Assembly (NCBI RefSeq): GCF_000969765.1
Contig: NZ_CP011096.1
Location: forward strand, 372,001 to 436,000
Direction: 5' to 3'
DNA: 64,000 nucleotides
Source: Mycoplasmopsis synoviae ATCC 25204
GTDB taxonomy: Bacteria; Bacillota_I; Bacilli_A; Mycoplasmatales; Metamycoplasmataceae
The translations under genes were made by a program, and so were the position numbers. Within the stretch, counting starts at the first letter, position 1. Each line of letters starts with the position of its first letter. The notes beneath the pieces are model-generated. The model saw nothing but the letters and a program-made list of their open reading frames with translations, was not told the origin of the DNA and did no database searches. This document shows, piece by piece, positions 44,676 to 55,481 of the stretch.

Positions 44676-46397
44676 TTAAAATCAACTATATTTATCTTCT
44701 TCGTCTTCTTCTTGAGATTCTTCAGCTTCGTCTTCCTTTGTTGAAGCAGAAGCTTCATGGGTATTACGCCCAAAAGGAAATTCATTTGTAGAAGTCTTTT
44801 CTTGTAAGCTTTCATCTAAGTCTCATGCGAAATTACTTTCTTGAGTACTTGTTTGAGTTTGGCTTTGATTTTGTGAATCACTGCTAAAATCTGAATATGA
44901 TTTGCTAAATGAATATTTGCCAGAGTCTTCGGTCTTGACTTCTTCTGTTTGAAAGGCTTCAAATTCACCAGAATCATCCCCAACTAATTCTTGTGAATTA
45001 TCAAAACTTTCTTGAGAATAATCTTGATAGAATTCTTCAGGCTTACTAAAGGTTTCTCTAATTTCTTCTTGCGATTCTTCTAGAGCTACTTCTTGAGTAG
45101 ATGACATTAGTCACATATCAAATTCGTCTTTGTTTTGATGGAAAGCTTGAGCTTCGGCTGAAGAGTTTCTTACTGGTGATTCTTCTTCAAAAGACTGTGA
45201 AAAGTCTTTATCAAAATCTTCATTTTCAAGAAAATCTTGAGCCTCTACTATTTTATCACGATCTATAGAGTCGCCTATAAAACTTTTTGCAGCTTCACGA
45301 GAAGTATCCATATTTAATAAACTTGGATTTCTTCTAACTTCTTCTTCGGTGTAAATAATTGCTTCACCGGCGATAACTGATACTTTAAATACTTCAGCGT
45401 TGTCTTTGGTTTCAACTGCTTCTTGACCGATGATGCAATCGTATTCTTCTTGGTCATCACTTCTATTTTGTGAAAGAATTTCATGCACTTTTTTAATTGC
45501 AGTATTAATTTCGTGAAGTGTAGCTTTTTTATCATGTTGAATATTAACTAAAATTTTATTAGCAGATTTAATTGGATATTCATATAAGTTTTGCTCGAAA
45601 GCTTTTTCAACTGCTTTAGTAGCTCTATCTTTACCGGTAGCTTGTCCTATTCCTACAACAGCTAGTCCTGATCCGCCTAAAATTTTAACCACGTCAGCGT
45701 AGTCGATATTAATAGTTCCGATTCTATATAAAATATCGTGGAATGCCAAAATAATATTTTTTAAAGTAATATTAGCTAGTTGGAATGAATCTTCAATTGG
45801 AAGATCTCCAAAGTTTTCAGCAAGTTTATCATTTGATAACACGATATATGAATCAACTACTTTAGAAAGTTCTTGAATTCCATTTTTAGCAATTCTTTTT
45901 CTCTTTGGCCCTTCGTAGCTAAATGGAGTTGTAACAATACCAATAGTTAGCGCTCCCATTTTTTTAGCAGCTTCGGCAATAACAGGAGCGGCTCCGGTTC
46001 CGGTTCCTCCTCCTAGTCCTGCAGTAACTAAAACAACATCCGCACCTTTTAAGGCTTCTTCAATTTCGTCAACAGATTCTCTAGCTGATTTTTCTCCGAT
46101 TTCAGGATCAGATCCTGCTCCAAGACCTCTAGTGTCTTTTCCTAGAGAAATTTTATTTTCACATGGATTTAGTGAAAGCGCTTGATCGTCGGTGTTTGCG
46201 ATAATGAAATTAACGTTGCTAAAACCAGCTGCTTGGATCATTTTAACAGCGTTATTTCCTCCACCTCCAACTCCAATTACGCATAGTTTAATTTTAGAAA
46301 CGTTAGCAGCTTCATTGTCATATAAATTCTCAGATGAAGTTAAATCATCAAAAACTGGTTTTTCTGAATAACTATCGCTATGTAATATGTTTTTCAT
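44676..46397 (-). CDS. ftsZ: Cell-division GTPase FtsZ with a long acidic C-terminal tail
   Basis: Tubulin-like GTPase forming the division ring. 573 residues when TGA is read as Trp; FtsZ is usually 350-400. An N-terminal extension of about 34 residues precedes the GTPase core: [17 protein letters not shown], the GGGTGTG signature at 129-135, and the T7-loop INIDYADV supplying the catalytic Asp. After about residue 345 the protein is disordered, rich in Glu, Asp, Ser and Gln ([39 protein letters not shown]), with no standard conserved C-terminal peptide. The downstream acidic reading frame is in frame with ftsZ across a TGA and is not a separate gene. Confidence 0.95.
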
Positions 46398-46473
46398 TTT
46401 ATGAATCCTCTATGTAAATTTAAGTTAATACTAAATATTATTTATATTTTATACTTTTTTTGCGATTTTAAGC

Positions 46474-47643
46474 CTATTTATTTGAAAAATATTTAAATAA
46501 ATTAAAACTAAATCATCTTTTATTTAAATTAGGTTTTATATTAGTTGTAACGGTTTGATTTTCTACTTTTAATTCGCTTGAATTTATAATGCTAGAATTT
46601 AAAATAGCTTGATTTAGCAGAAATTTTTCAAAGCTATTTTCTTGATTTAAATTAAAAATAGATTCAACGCTATAACTAGTTTTTTGAGCTTTTAGCAGCG
46701 TAGCCATGATGTTGGCTAGATGCACATTTTCAGAAGATATTTCTAGATTTTCTATTGGCAGATAGCTAAGTTCATCGACTAGATTTTTTGCTAAATCGCT
46801 AAGATTATTTTTTAAAAAAGTTAAATCACTAGAATTTAAATCTAAGTTTAAATTGTTATTTAAAAATTTTAATTGTTGGCTTTTTGTTTTTAAATTAACT
46901 TCGCTAGAAAGCTTTGAAAATAAGTTTTTATGTCTTATAACATGGTTTTTATTTCTTAAAACTATTTCGCTACTATTTTGATTTAATTTAAGTAAAAAAT
47001 AATTTTGCTTTTTGCTTTTTTGACCAGCTTTATAGCTAGCTAAAAGGCTTTCTTTGTAAAATACAAAATTATTATCAAAAGATAAAAACTCTAATATTTT
47101 TTTGTATTTGTTGTAAAAGACTTGATCCTCACATATTGCTACGCTAAAAAATATGTTAATGGTTTCAAAATCTGTATTTTTTGGAAAATTATCGTAAGAT
47201 TTTTCAACTTGAAACAGCGAATCTTCTTGGCTATGTCCTAGTGTTACATAAGAAAATATATTAGCTTTCCCCACATAGTTAATTTTATTTTCTTCTAAAA
47301 ATGCATATATTTTTTTGTCTACTAAATCTAGGATGTTTTCACTACTAAATTCTTGGTATGAATTTAATACTTCTCTTTTAGATAAAGATACTTGAAATTT
47401 TTTTGAATTTAAATTTTGACCAAAAAATGAAGAATCAAAAACTACAAAATTAATTTTTTGATTTTCTTCAGCTTTAATTTCACTAACTTTTTGTGACATT
47501 TTTGCTAAATTATTATGCATTTCTTGCCCATATAAGTTATACATATAATTAGCAATATTAGAATAATTTAAATTATCTATATATATTGATTCTGATAAAG
47601 AAACTTTATCAGAATGTATTTCTCATAGAAATAGTTTTTTCAT
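46474..47643 (-). CDS. Division-cluster protein, possibly a divergent FtsA-like actin fold
   Basis: 389 residues, between rsmH and ftsZ. This position is held by an uncharacterised gene in Mycoplasma genitalium/pneumoniae and by ftsA in other bacteria. The start ATG at 47641-47643 (MKKLFLWEIHSDKVSL) adds 33 residues before the first non-Trp ATG and lies 2 bp after the rsmH stop. The sequence pattern (KYKKILEFLSFDNNFVFYKESLLASYKAG, then KKQNYFLLKLNQNSSEIVLRNKNHVIRHKNLF) is like the domain-2 stretch of FtsA, where an allele-specific helix, a GVALIDIGGGTTDI strand and a beta-hairpin follow; the glycine-rich phosphate loop is lost. Assignment rests mainly on context. Confidence 0.55.
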
Positions 47644-47645
47644 TT

Positions 47646-48551
47646 TTAGTCCTTTATTTTAGTTAGTATTCTAAGCTTTGCGCTTTTTGATCTTGAATTT
47701 AAATTCAGCTCTTGCTTTGACGGATAAATTCTTCTAGTGGCAAAGAATTTATCCTCTTGAATTGGCATCTTAGAAGGAAGTTTTGGCTTTGTTAATTCTT
47801 GAAAATAATTTTTAACGATTTTATCTTCTAAAGAATGAAAGCTAATAATTAATAACGATGCATTTACTTTTAATAAGTCTTCAATACTGCTAAGCATTTG
47901 ATGAATTGAATCTAGCTCGTTATTAACTTCAATTCTTATGGCTTGAAAAACATTTTTAGCTGGGTTTTTTAGCTTTAAAAGTTTTTGAGGCGTAACGCTT
48001 TTAATTAAATTTGCTAGCTCTAAGGTAGTATTTATTGGCCTAGCTTCAATAATTTTAGAAGCTATGTATTTATAATTTTTAACTTCACCATAGGTTTTTA
48101 ATATATATTCAAGTTTTTCAACTGGATATAAATTAACAACATCATAAGCTGATAGCTTTTGACTTTGGTCCATTCTCATATCTAATGTGCTATTTTTTAG
48201 ATATGAAAATCCTCTTTCAGCATTATCTATTTGCGGTGATGAAATTCCTAAATCAGCTAAAATCCCATCTACTTTATAAATTCCAAGATTTGATAGTTCT
48301 TCTTTAAAATCTTTAAAATCGCTTTTAATGATTTCAAAGTTATTAGCCACTTCACTTAATGTTTTAGAAGCGTTTTTAATAGCAAAGTCATCTTTATCGA
48401 AGGCTATTAATTTTCCTTTAGGAATTCTTTTTAGAATTTCTTTGGAATGCCCTCCCATTCCTAAAGTTAAATCTATATAAACTCCATTTTCTTTTAAAGT
48501 TAGGTTATCTAAAACTTCATTTAGCAGCACAGGAATGTGATTATTTTTCAT
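47646..48551 (-). CDS. rsmH: 16S rRNA (cytosine1402-N4)-methyltransferase
   Basis: 301 residues, SAM-dependent enzyme (formerly MraW) that methylates C1402 in the ribosomal P site. It begins MKNNHIPVLLNEVLDNL, with the SAM-binding motif VYIDLTLGMGGHS near residue 25-37, GILADLGISSPQID near 100, DMRMDQSQKLSA, and the C-terminal ISFHSLEDKIVKNYF. The gene overlaps mraZ by 11 bp and ends 2 bp before the FtsA-like gene, in the classic mraZ-rsmH division cluster. Confidence 0.96.
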   Translation of the reverse strand: MKNNHIPVLLNEVLDNLTLKENGVYIDLTLGMGGHSKEILKRIPKGKLIAFDKDDFAIKNASKTLSEVANNFEIIKSDFKDFKEELSNLGIYKVDGILADLGISSPQIDNAERGFSYLKNSTLDMRMDQSQKLSAYDVVNLYPVEKLEYILKTYGEVKNYKYIASKIIEARPINTTLELANLIKSVTPQKLLKLKNPAKNVFQAIRIEVNNELDSIHQMLSSIEDLLKVNASLLIISFHSLEDKIVKNYFQELTKPKLPSKMPIQEDKFFATRRIYPSKQELNLNSRSKSAKLRILTKIKD

Positions 48552-48984
48552 TGTAGGCCTGTTCTACTAGTTTTTCTAGTCCAACTGGAGTTACTTTTTC
48601 ATTTAATGCTTCAAATTTTGATTTCGATCAAATTTCAACGTAGTCTTTAGCACCTACGAAATATATTTCTTTTCCTAGCTCTTCTCCTGCAAAAATTCAT
48701 TGCATGATTCTAGCTGGAATTGTAATTCTTCCTTGTTTATCAAGAGTTATCTCAAAAGTATTTGAGTTTATTTGACGCTTAATTTGACGAATTTTTGCGT
48801 CAAATGGATTTTTTTGATCTAAGAAGGCTGAAAATTTTTCAAATTCTTTTTCACTTCTTAAATCTGCTTGCCCATCGAAACCGATTGTTAGATACAGAGG
48901 CTCTACAAGCTTGCTTTTAAAAGCAGGAGGCAGGGCTATTCTGTTTTTTTCATCTAAATTTCTAAGTTGTTGTCCGAACACCAT
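48541..48984 (-). CDS. mraZ: MraZ transcriptional regulator of the division cluster
   Basis: 147 residues with two SpoVT-AbrB-like modules, each carrying the MraZ DxxxR motif: LDEKNRIALP and LDKQGRITIP. MraZ oligomers bind repeats upstream of their own operon and control division genes. The start ATG at 48982-48984 is chosen because GGGAGGAA, the strongest ribosome-binding site in the window, ends 1-2 bases upstream; the longer frame to 49101 runs back through the promoter and terminator. It overlaps rsmH by 11 bp. Confidence 0.95.
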
Positions 48985-49066
48985 TTCCTCCCACTTATAA
49001 ACAAATTTTACCACATAAATATTTTTTGTATCATAATTTTTAAAATTTTTTTCAAAATAAAAATAA
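48985..49066 (-). promoter_or_regulatory. mraZ promoter region with possible MraZ boxes
   Basis: Minus strand: a TATGAT/TAAAAT-rich promoter area, then ATGTGG and AAGTGG spaced about 19 bp centre to centre, the second merging with the GGGAGGAA ribosome-binding site. Mollicutes MraZ is reported to bind AAAGTG-type repeats; only two imperfect copies are visible here. Confidence 0.35.
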
Positions 49067-49097
49067 AAAAACCAGAAACAAAAGTTTCTAGTTTTCA
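49067..49097 (-). terminator. Terminator of the pepF-opp operon
   Basis: Minus strand: AAAACTAGAAAC/GTTTCTGGTTTT stem with a TTTT loop followed by T-rich sequence, 13 bp after the stop of the last gene and directly upstream of the mraZ promoter. Confidence 0.75.
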
Positions 49098-49110
49098 GCA
49101 ATGGTAAATT

Positions 49111-49569
49111 TTATAAGTTAAAGCTAATTATAGCCACTATAATGGTAATAATTAGCGAAAGAAGTGCGATAAAAACAAATGGGAAATTACTTGTTTTTAC
49201 TTTAGGTTTTTTAGCCTCTTTTTGCTGGTTTAAATATTTATAAGCTTGTTTTTCTTCGTATGAAAGCTTTTTGCTTTTATATTCTTGGCGAAGCTTTTTG
49301 GTATTTTCATGGTTTTTCTTAAAAAAAGTAAATAAATTTTTTAAAAAACCAAATCTAAATATTAGTATTAAAAGCAAAACGGCCGTAAATATAACGCTAA
49401 CGGTAGTAAATACATCTATTAATGAATTTTTTTGCTTTAGCGAAAATTCATTAATTAAAAGAAAAAATCCAAGTGCTAGCGCGTAGCAGATTAAATACGT
49501 TAAAAAAACTAAAATAAAATATTTTGATTTTATTTCTCTTTTTAAATAAAGGCTAAGTTTTTTTCACAT
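49111..49569 (-). CDS. Small membrane protein at the end of the opp operon
   Basis: 152 residues beginning MWKKLSLYLKREIKSKYF, with two N-terminal membrane helices (about 18-38 and 52-75), a charged helical loop (KKNHENTKKLRQEYKSKKLSYEEKQAYKYL) and a C-terminal helix (FVFIALLSLIITIIVAII). It resembles the DUF3899-type proteins of mycoplasmas, from memory only. It overlaps the oppF 3' end by 17 bp and is the last gene before the terminator. Function is unknown. Confidence 0.7.
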
Positions 49570-51943
49570 TTTTAAGTTTTTTACTTCATTTATTTATTTG
49601 TGATTCTGTTCCAAATAAATAGTGATTATCTTCAACTTCTTTTAAAAATGTAGCATTAGGGAATTTTTGTTCCTCTAAGTATTTAGTATCAAATGATATT
49701 TCTTGAAATTTTTCATTAGCATTTGATATTTTAGGAATAGATTGAAATAAAGTATTGGTATATGGATGCAGCGGAGACGTATAAACTTTTTCGGTTTTTC
49801 CGCTTTCTACAATTTTCCCAAGGTGCATTATTTGCACTTTATCGGCAATATATTCAACCATTGATAAATCGTGGGCAATAAAAATTATTCCGATATTTTT
49901 CTTTTTACATAAATCTTTTAAAAGATTAACTATTTGGGCTTGAATTGAAATATCTAAAGATGCGATAGGCTCATCGGCTACTATTATTTTAGGATTAATA
50001 ATTAAAGCACGAGCGATTACTATTCTTTGAAGCTGCCCGCCTGAAAATTCATGTGGATATCTATAAGCGAATTGTTTTAATAATCCTACGTCTTCTAGTG
50101 CTTTATAAATTGTTGATTTAATGTAAAGCGCTCTAATTTTAAGTACTTTATATGGATATAAAAGTCAATTTAACGCTTCTAGATAAGGATGTTTTTTGAT
50201 AAATACATCAAGCTTTGAAATTCCAAGAAGAAGGTTTATATTATCGATATCTATATTTAGATATTTTTGCTCTAAGTTAAAGGCTTTAGATGATTTTAGT
50301 CTTTCTTTAACTAAAGACTCTTGAGCGCTAAGTTCTACTTTTGCGTTTTTAAGACTTCTAGCTTCGCTTGGGGTTTTATTTTTTTTAGTTTCAAGTGGTA
50401 AAATTCTTTGTTTTTTGTATAACTCTACGTATTTTGCATTTAACTCTTTAAATTTAGAGTCTAGGTCTTTTTCTACTTTTTTAAGCGAATCACTAAGAGA
50501 GTCTTGGTGTTTGATTTTTTCTTTAATTCTTTGAATTTTTAATTCAAATTTTTCAATGTATTTAGCAAGTTCTTTGTCAAAGTTTTGTTGAGCTTCTTCG
50601 TAGTTTTTCTTTGCTTTTGCAAGTTTTTCTGGATTTTTATCAGGTTTTAAAAAGAAGTTTTTAAAAGTTTTTTTAAGGCTTGATTTAAAAGTTTTTACGT
50701 TTTGTGCAAAGTCTTTATCGATTTGCTTTTTATTTTTTTGTGAATTATTTAAATACTCATCTAAACTAAATTTGAAGTTTTCTTTAAATTTTTCATTTGT
50801 TCATGATGAAGAATCGCTAAATTTAGAAACAAAATAAGTAGTTGCATAATTTAAAAGATTGTCTCTAAAAGTTTTACCAGTTTCAAAGTCAAAATACATT
50901 AACTTAGCGTAATTGCTTTTAACTAATTTATATAAGAATTTATAAACTTGGTTTAAGTGAATATAAAAGTCATATTCTTTTAAATTAGCACTTGACAGCG
51001 CTGAGTTTTTAGCAAGCTTTGCTTCGTTTTTGACCTCTGATAAAAGTGAATCAAGTATGCTTTTTCCAATTGCTTTAGTTTCTTTTTTGTTATTAAAAGA
51101 ATCTTTAAATTCTTTAAAAGTATTTTTGAATGTATCTAAAGAAGCAAAGTAAGCTTTATTTTTTCTATTTAGTTTTTTTTCTTTATTGTAATTATCTAGC
51201 GCTAGCTTTAGCCTAGTTTTATCGGTATCCATTTTATCTTCTTCGAAGGCTTTAACTTTTTCTTCAAATTTTTCAATTAATTGATTTGAAAGTGAATATA
51301 AGTTATTAATAAGCTCTGAATAGATTTTATTTTTTTCTTCAAGATAAGCAACAAATGAGTTATATAAATCTTCTAAATTTAAATCTTCATCGGTTAGCTC
51401 TTGAAATTTATTACTTCATTTTGTATAAAACGGTTCAAAAAGTGAATTAATTAAAGCTTTATCTTCTAGTTCTAGTTTTTTAGCTAGTTCTAAAAAAGTA
51501 TAAAAGTAATTCTTTTTTACTTGTTTTCAAGATTTTAAAACTCTTTTAACTTTTTCTTGGATAACGCCATTAACTACTAGCGGCTCTTTTAAAATACTAT
51601 AAACGTTATTTTGCCCGTTAACTGATGCCATTGGATCTTGAAAGATCATTTGCATGTTTCTACGCATGTGTTTAAGACGTTTTTTAGAGATTTTATTTCC
51701 GGAAATAATTTTTGAATCTAGGGTAACAAAACCATTATAGTTTTCGTAAAACCTTGTTATGGTTCTAGCTACGGAAGTTTTTCCTGAACCAGATTCACCG
51801 ATTAGTCCTACTATTTCACCTTCAGATACACTAAAAGAAACGTTATCAACAGCTTTATTGACTGAGTTTTTATTTAGAAAATATTTTTTTAAATTTGAAA
51901 TCTCAAGAATTTTTTTACTATTTTCTTGTGTTTTGGCTTTCAT
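49553..51943 (-). CDS. oppF: Oligopeptide ABC transporter ATPase OppF with a very large insertion
   Basis: 796 residues; typical OppF is about 310-330. Walker A GESGSGKTS is at 49-57 and the Q-loop MIFQDPMASVN at about 99-109. The signature FSGGQLQR begins only near residue 633. The intervening roughly 470 extra residues are Lys/Glu/Asn-rich helical sequence (KKNYEEAQQNFDKELAKYIEKF, KVEKDLDSKFKELNAKYVELYKK) likely to form coiled coils. Walker B IIVADEP, the His switch FIAHDLS and the Opp-family C-terminal HPYTNTLFQSIP are intact. All tracts join in one frame through TGA-Trp codons. It overlaps oppD by 26 bp. Confidence 0.93.
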
Positions 51944-52991
51944 TTTTAAATACCTTTCTAAAATTTTTAAGTCTGGCTGCTAATTCTTTTGAAAGTTCTA
52001 CTTTTGGTGAATCAGGGTGAAGTAGTCATGATGCAGCATAATGAGTTTTAGTAACTTCAAATAAAGGCGGTTCTTTTAAGAAATCTATTTCTAAAGCATA
52101 TTCATTGCGAGGCGCAAATGCATCTCCAACCGGAAGATTAGACATATCTGGTGGAGTTCCTTTTATTGAATATAGCCTTTGCTCTTTATTTTCAGGAATT
52201 GCAGAAATAAGCGCTCATGTATATGGATGTTTTGGATCGGTAAAAATTTCTTCTTTAAGTCCTTTTTCAACAATTTTTCCAGCGTACATTACATAGATAT
52301 AATCGCAGACTTTAGCAATAACTGAAATGTTATGAGAAATTAAAATTATAGAAATTTTCATTTCACGACATATATCTTCAAATAGTTTTAAAACCGATGC
52401 TTGAACGGTAGGATCTAACGCAGTAGTTGGCTCGTCGGCTACTATAAGTAGAGGCTTTAAAGCTACTACCATAGTGATTACTATTCTTTGTTTCATTCCT
52501 CCTGAAAGAAGATGTGGATACATTTCAAATACTTGCTCAGCATTTCTAATTCCAAATTTTTTCAGAAGACCTATTAGATACTCTTTTTTTTCTGCAAGCG
52601 GTTTTGTTTTTCATTCGCTATTTTGATTTAGAGAATCAAGAAGTTGCTTACCGATTTTACGAGTAGGATTAAGTGAAGTTAGAGGATCTTGTGGGATGTA
52701 ACCGATTTTTTGTCCTCTAATTTTTACTCACTTGCTTTCTTTGTTTAGATCAAGTAAATTAATATCATCAATTCAAAGCTCTTTAGCGCTCATGAAAGCG
52801 TTTTCGTTAATTGAAAGAAGAGCTTTTGAAGTAACAGATTTTCCTGAACCAGATTCACCTACTAGTCCTACTATTTCACCAGGGTAGATATCTAAATCAA
52901 CACCTCTAACGATGTTTAAGAAATTTTTCTTTTTAAGTTTAAAACTTACTTTTAAATTTCTAGCTTTAAGAAGTTGTTTTTTAGTGTTCAT
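51918..52991 (-). CDS. oppD: Oligopeptide ABC transporter ATPase OppD
   Basis: 357 residues, normal length for OppD and without the insertion seen in its partner OppF. Walker A GESGSGKSV lies near 46-54. The Q-loop is YIPQDPLTSLNP, the signature LLSGGMKQR and Walker B LLIVADEPTTALDP. The His switch is LISHNISVI, where the usual HD is HN. The C-terminal oligopeptide signature is HPYTWALISAIP. It begins 2 bp after the oppC stop and overlaps oppF by 26 bp. Confidence 0.95.
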
Positions 52992-52993
52992 AA

Positions 52994-54337
52994 CTATTTC
53001 CCACGAATTACTTTAGGATCAAGTGAATCGTGAACTCCTAACGCTATAAATTGTAGTGATAGTGAAATACTTAAAAGAATTCCGACTGGTAGAACTAAAA
53101 TTCAAATATTTGTACCAGCTTCTGATGGCGCACTTGAAAGTATTGAACCAAGATTAGCGGTATTTCCCTTGAAAAATCCTAGGAATGCTAAAGCTGATAC
53201 AGATAAAATAATTGAAGGAATAGAAGCTACGAAGCTATTTGCTATTTTTCCTACAATTGCAGGAAGAGCGTGTCTTAAAATAAGTCTTATTTTAGAAGCC
53301 CCTACTAATCTTGAAGCTTGGATAAAATCTGAATCTTTAACGGTTATTATATATAGCCTAGTAATTCCAACGCTACCTGGTCATCCTACTACTATTAAAG
53401 TAATAGCTAAAGTTAGATCAGAAGTTCCAAATATAGATGAGGCTATTAAAAGTCAAATAAGTGTTGGTGGAGAAGTAATAATACTTATTATTCTCATAGC
53501 AATAGTATCTAAAAGTGATCCAGCATGAAAACCTAAATAAGCTCCAATAAATACACCAATCATTGTTTGGATGAAAGACACTATAACTGCAAGTCTAATT
53601 GCATTTCATGTTCCAACTCATGATGAAGTTCAAACATCAACACCAGCAGAATTAGTTCCTAAATAAGTGCTTAAATTAATTTGTGGATTTAGTCTTTTAA
53701 TTTCTTCGATGTAGCTTAATACTTGATCTTGAGTTAAATCTTTTGCAATTAAGCCTCTTTGTTGAGATTGAGCCAAAATAATGCTAATTGAATCTGCTTT
53801 ATAAAAGCTATAAGCATTTACATATAAATTTCCATCTTCTAAGCGAACAGAGGTATTGTCAGGATTAAATACAGTTTTATAAACAAGACCATGGAAATAT
53901 GAATCACTATTTCAAAGAGTTACAGAATTATTATAAACTTGCTGACTAATCCCAGAAGAACCTAATGTAAGGTTTACAAATGGGTTAAACACAGGAGGCA
54001 GCGATGCAGTTCTATTAGATGTTCCGATTTGAGTTTTTCCATCTAGTAAAGTATAAGTAAGTCCTGATGTGTTATTAATTGAAGTACTAGAAGAATATTT
54101 TGAAGTTAGCGATATTACTATTGAAAATATTAAAACCGCTAAAAATACAACTAAAGCTAGTGAAAAAAATCAGGTAGAAAAATATCTTTTTAAAATTTCA
54201 TTAAGAAGTTTTTTAGGTTTTCCAGCAGCGTTATTAAACTGAAGGTTAGCCTTAGGAACATGTCTTACTAATGAATTTTGAAGCATTTTTTCATTAAGAT
54301 TGTATTTTTTATTAAATTCTTTTGATGATAATTTCAC
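52994..54337 (-). CDS. oppC: Oligopeptide ABC transporter permease OppC
   Basis: 447 residues, longer than standard OppC (about 300). After the first helix (SLALVVFLAVLIFSIVISL) a large extracytoplasmic insertion of about 150 residues precedes the permease core. The EAA loop is VKDSDFIQASRLVGASKIRLI. No in-frame ATG is available at the proper place. A GTG at 54335-54337, 5 bp after AAAGGA, is the likely start; the overlapping ATG at 54339 is in another frame that soon stops. The gene starts 11 bp after the oppB stop. Confidence 0.88.
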
Positions 54338-54348
54338 ATGTTCCTTTC

Positions 54349-55473
54349 TTAATTTTTAGCTTGTGCAAACTTTTTTTCTTTATTTCTAACAAGATATTGT
54401 TTGAATAAAAATAATAATGATGTAGAAGAACTATAGTATCTAATTCTTGGGTCTAAAAAGACAAAAGAAATATCAACTATAATGGTGGTAAATACTGAAA
54501 GAGTAGTAAAAAATACAGTACTAAACATTATGATGTTAATCTCTCCATTAGGGAAGGCGTTAACTATAACGTTACTTACTCCTGGAACTCTTCAGTAGGT
54601 TTCGATTACAACTCCTCCTGATAATAGTCCAATATATGATGGAATAAGTGTAGCTGCTAAAGGAATTGAAATATTTCTTAAAACGTATTTAAAAAATATC
54701 TGTCTTTGATTTAATCCTTTAGATTTTGCAATTAAAACATAATTTGATGTTAAAACGGTAACAACTTGGTTTCTAACGAAAGTGATGTAACCAGCTAGCG
54801 AACCTATAACAACAACAAATATTGGAGAAGCTCATGATGCAATAGTATTTGAAAGTCCGTTTATTTCGATATCTCTTGGAAGTAAAAACAGTGGCGGAGT
54901 TCCAAATACAGATAGTAGCACCAATATAACTACAGAAGCTGTAACAAAAATAGGTAGTGCTACAAAAAATTGCGAAAGCAGGTTAACTATTCAATCGAAG
55001 AATTTTCCTCTTTTATATCCTGCGATTATCCCTAAGAAAATTCCTAAACTAGCGCTTATTAAAAAACTAGGAAGAGTAATTATTAAAGAATATGGAAGAA
55101 ATCTAAAGAAATAAGCAGGAATTGTTTTAACATCAGCATTAGATAAAATATTCTGATTAAAAACAAATCCAAAAGGTTGATTTGAATCAAAAACACTTTT
55201 CACTCAATAACCAAATCTAACAAAAACACTCTCTTTTTTATCTATTCATGCAAGAGGTTCAAATCTTGAAAATTCAGTATCTGGCTTAATTAAATAAGTG
55301 TCTTTTGATCTTTGAAAAACACTTTCAGCTTGTTCGGCCTTAAAACCTGAATTTTCCCATTCTTTAACAAATGGATTTTCCGCAAAATAAGCCACTAAGA
55401 AAAAAACAATAATTGCGATTGCAAATATTGTAAAAATAGCTAATAAAACTCTTTGAGTTAAATATTTAATCAT
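54349..55473 (-). CDS. oppB: Oligopeptide ABC transporter permease OppB
   Basis: 374 residues. The family N-terminus is MIKYLTQRVLLAIFTIFAI. An extracytoplasmic loop of about 90 residues is followed by the core helices and the EAA loop LTSNYVLIAKSKGLNQRQIF, which precedes the IPLAATLIPSYIG helix. Read through several TGA-Trp codons. It lies 8 bp after the oppA stop, as expected for the oppABCDF order. Confidence 0.92.
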
Positions 55474-55481
55474 TTTTTAAA

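Noticed and set aside
44823-45107. Acidic 94-residue frame as a separate gene after ftsZ
   Set aside because: It is in frame with ftsZ across a TGA (Trp) and simply continues as the FtsZ tail.
48985-49101. Longer MraZ start at 49101
   Set aside because: The extension runs through a terminator and AT-rich promoter sequence and lacks family similarity; the strong GGGAGGAA site marks the start at 48984.
49553-51943. oppF region as two or three separate genes
   Set aside because: The pieces share one frame joined by TGA-Trp codons, and only together contain a full set of ABC motifs.
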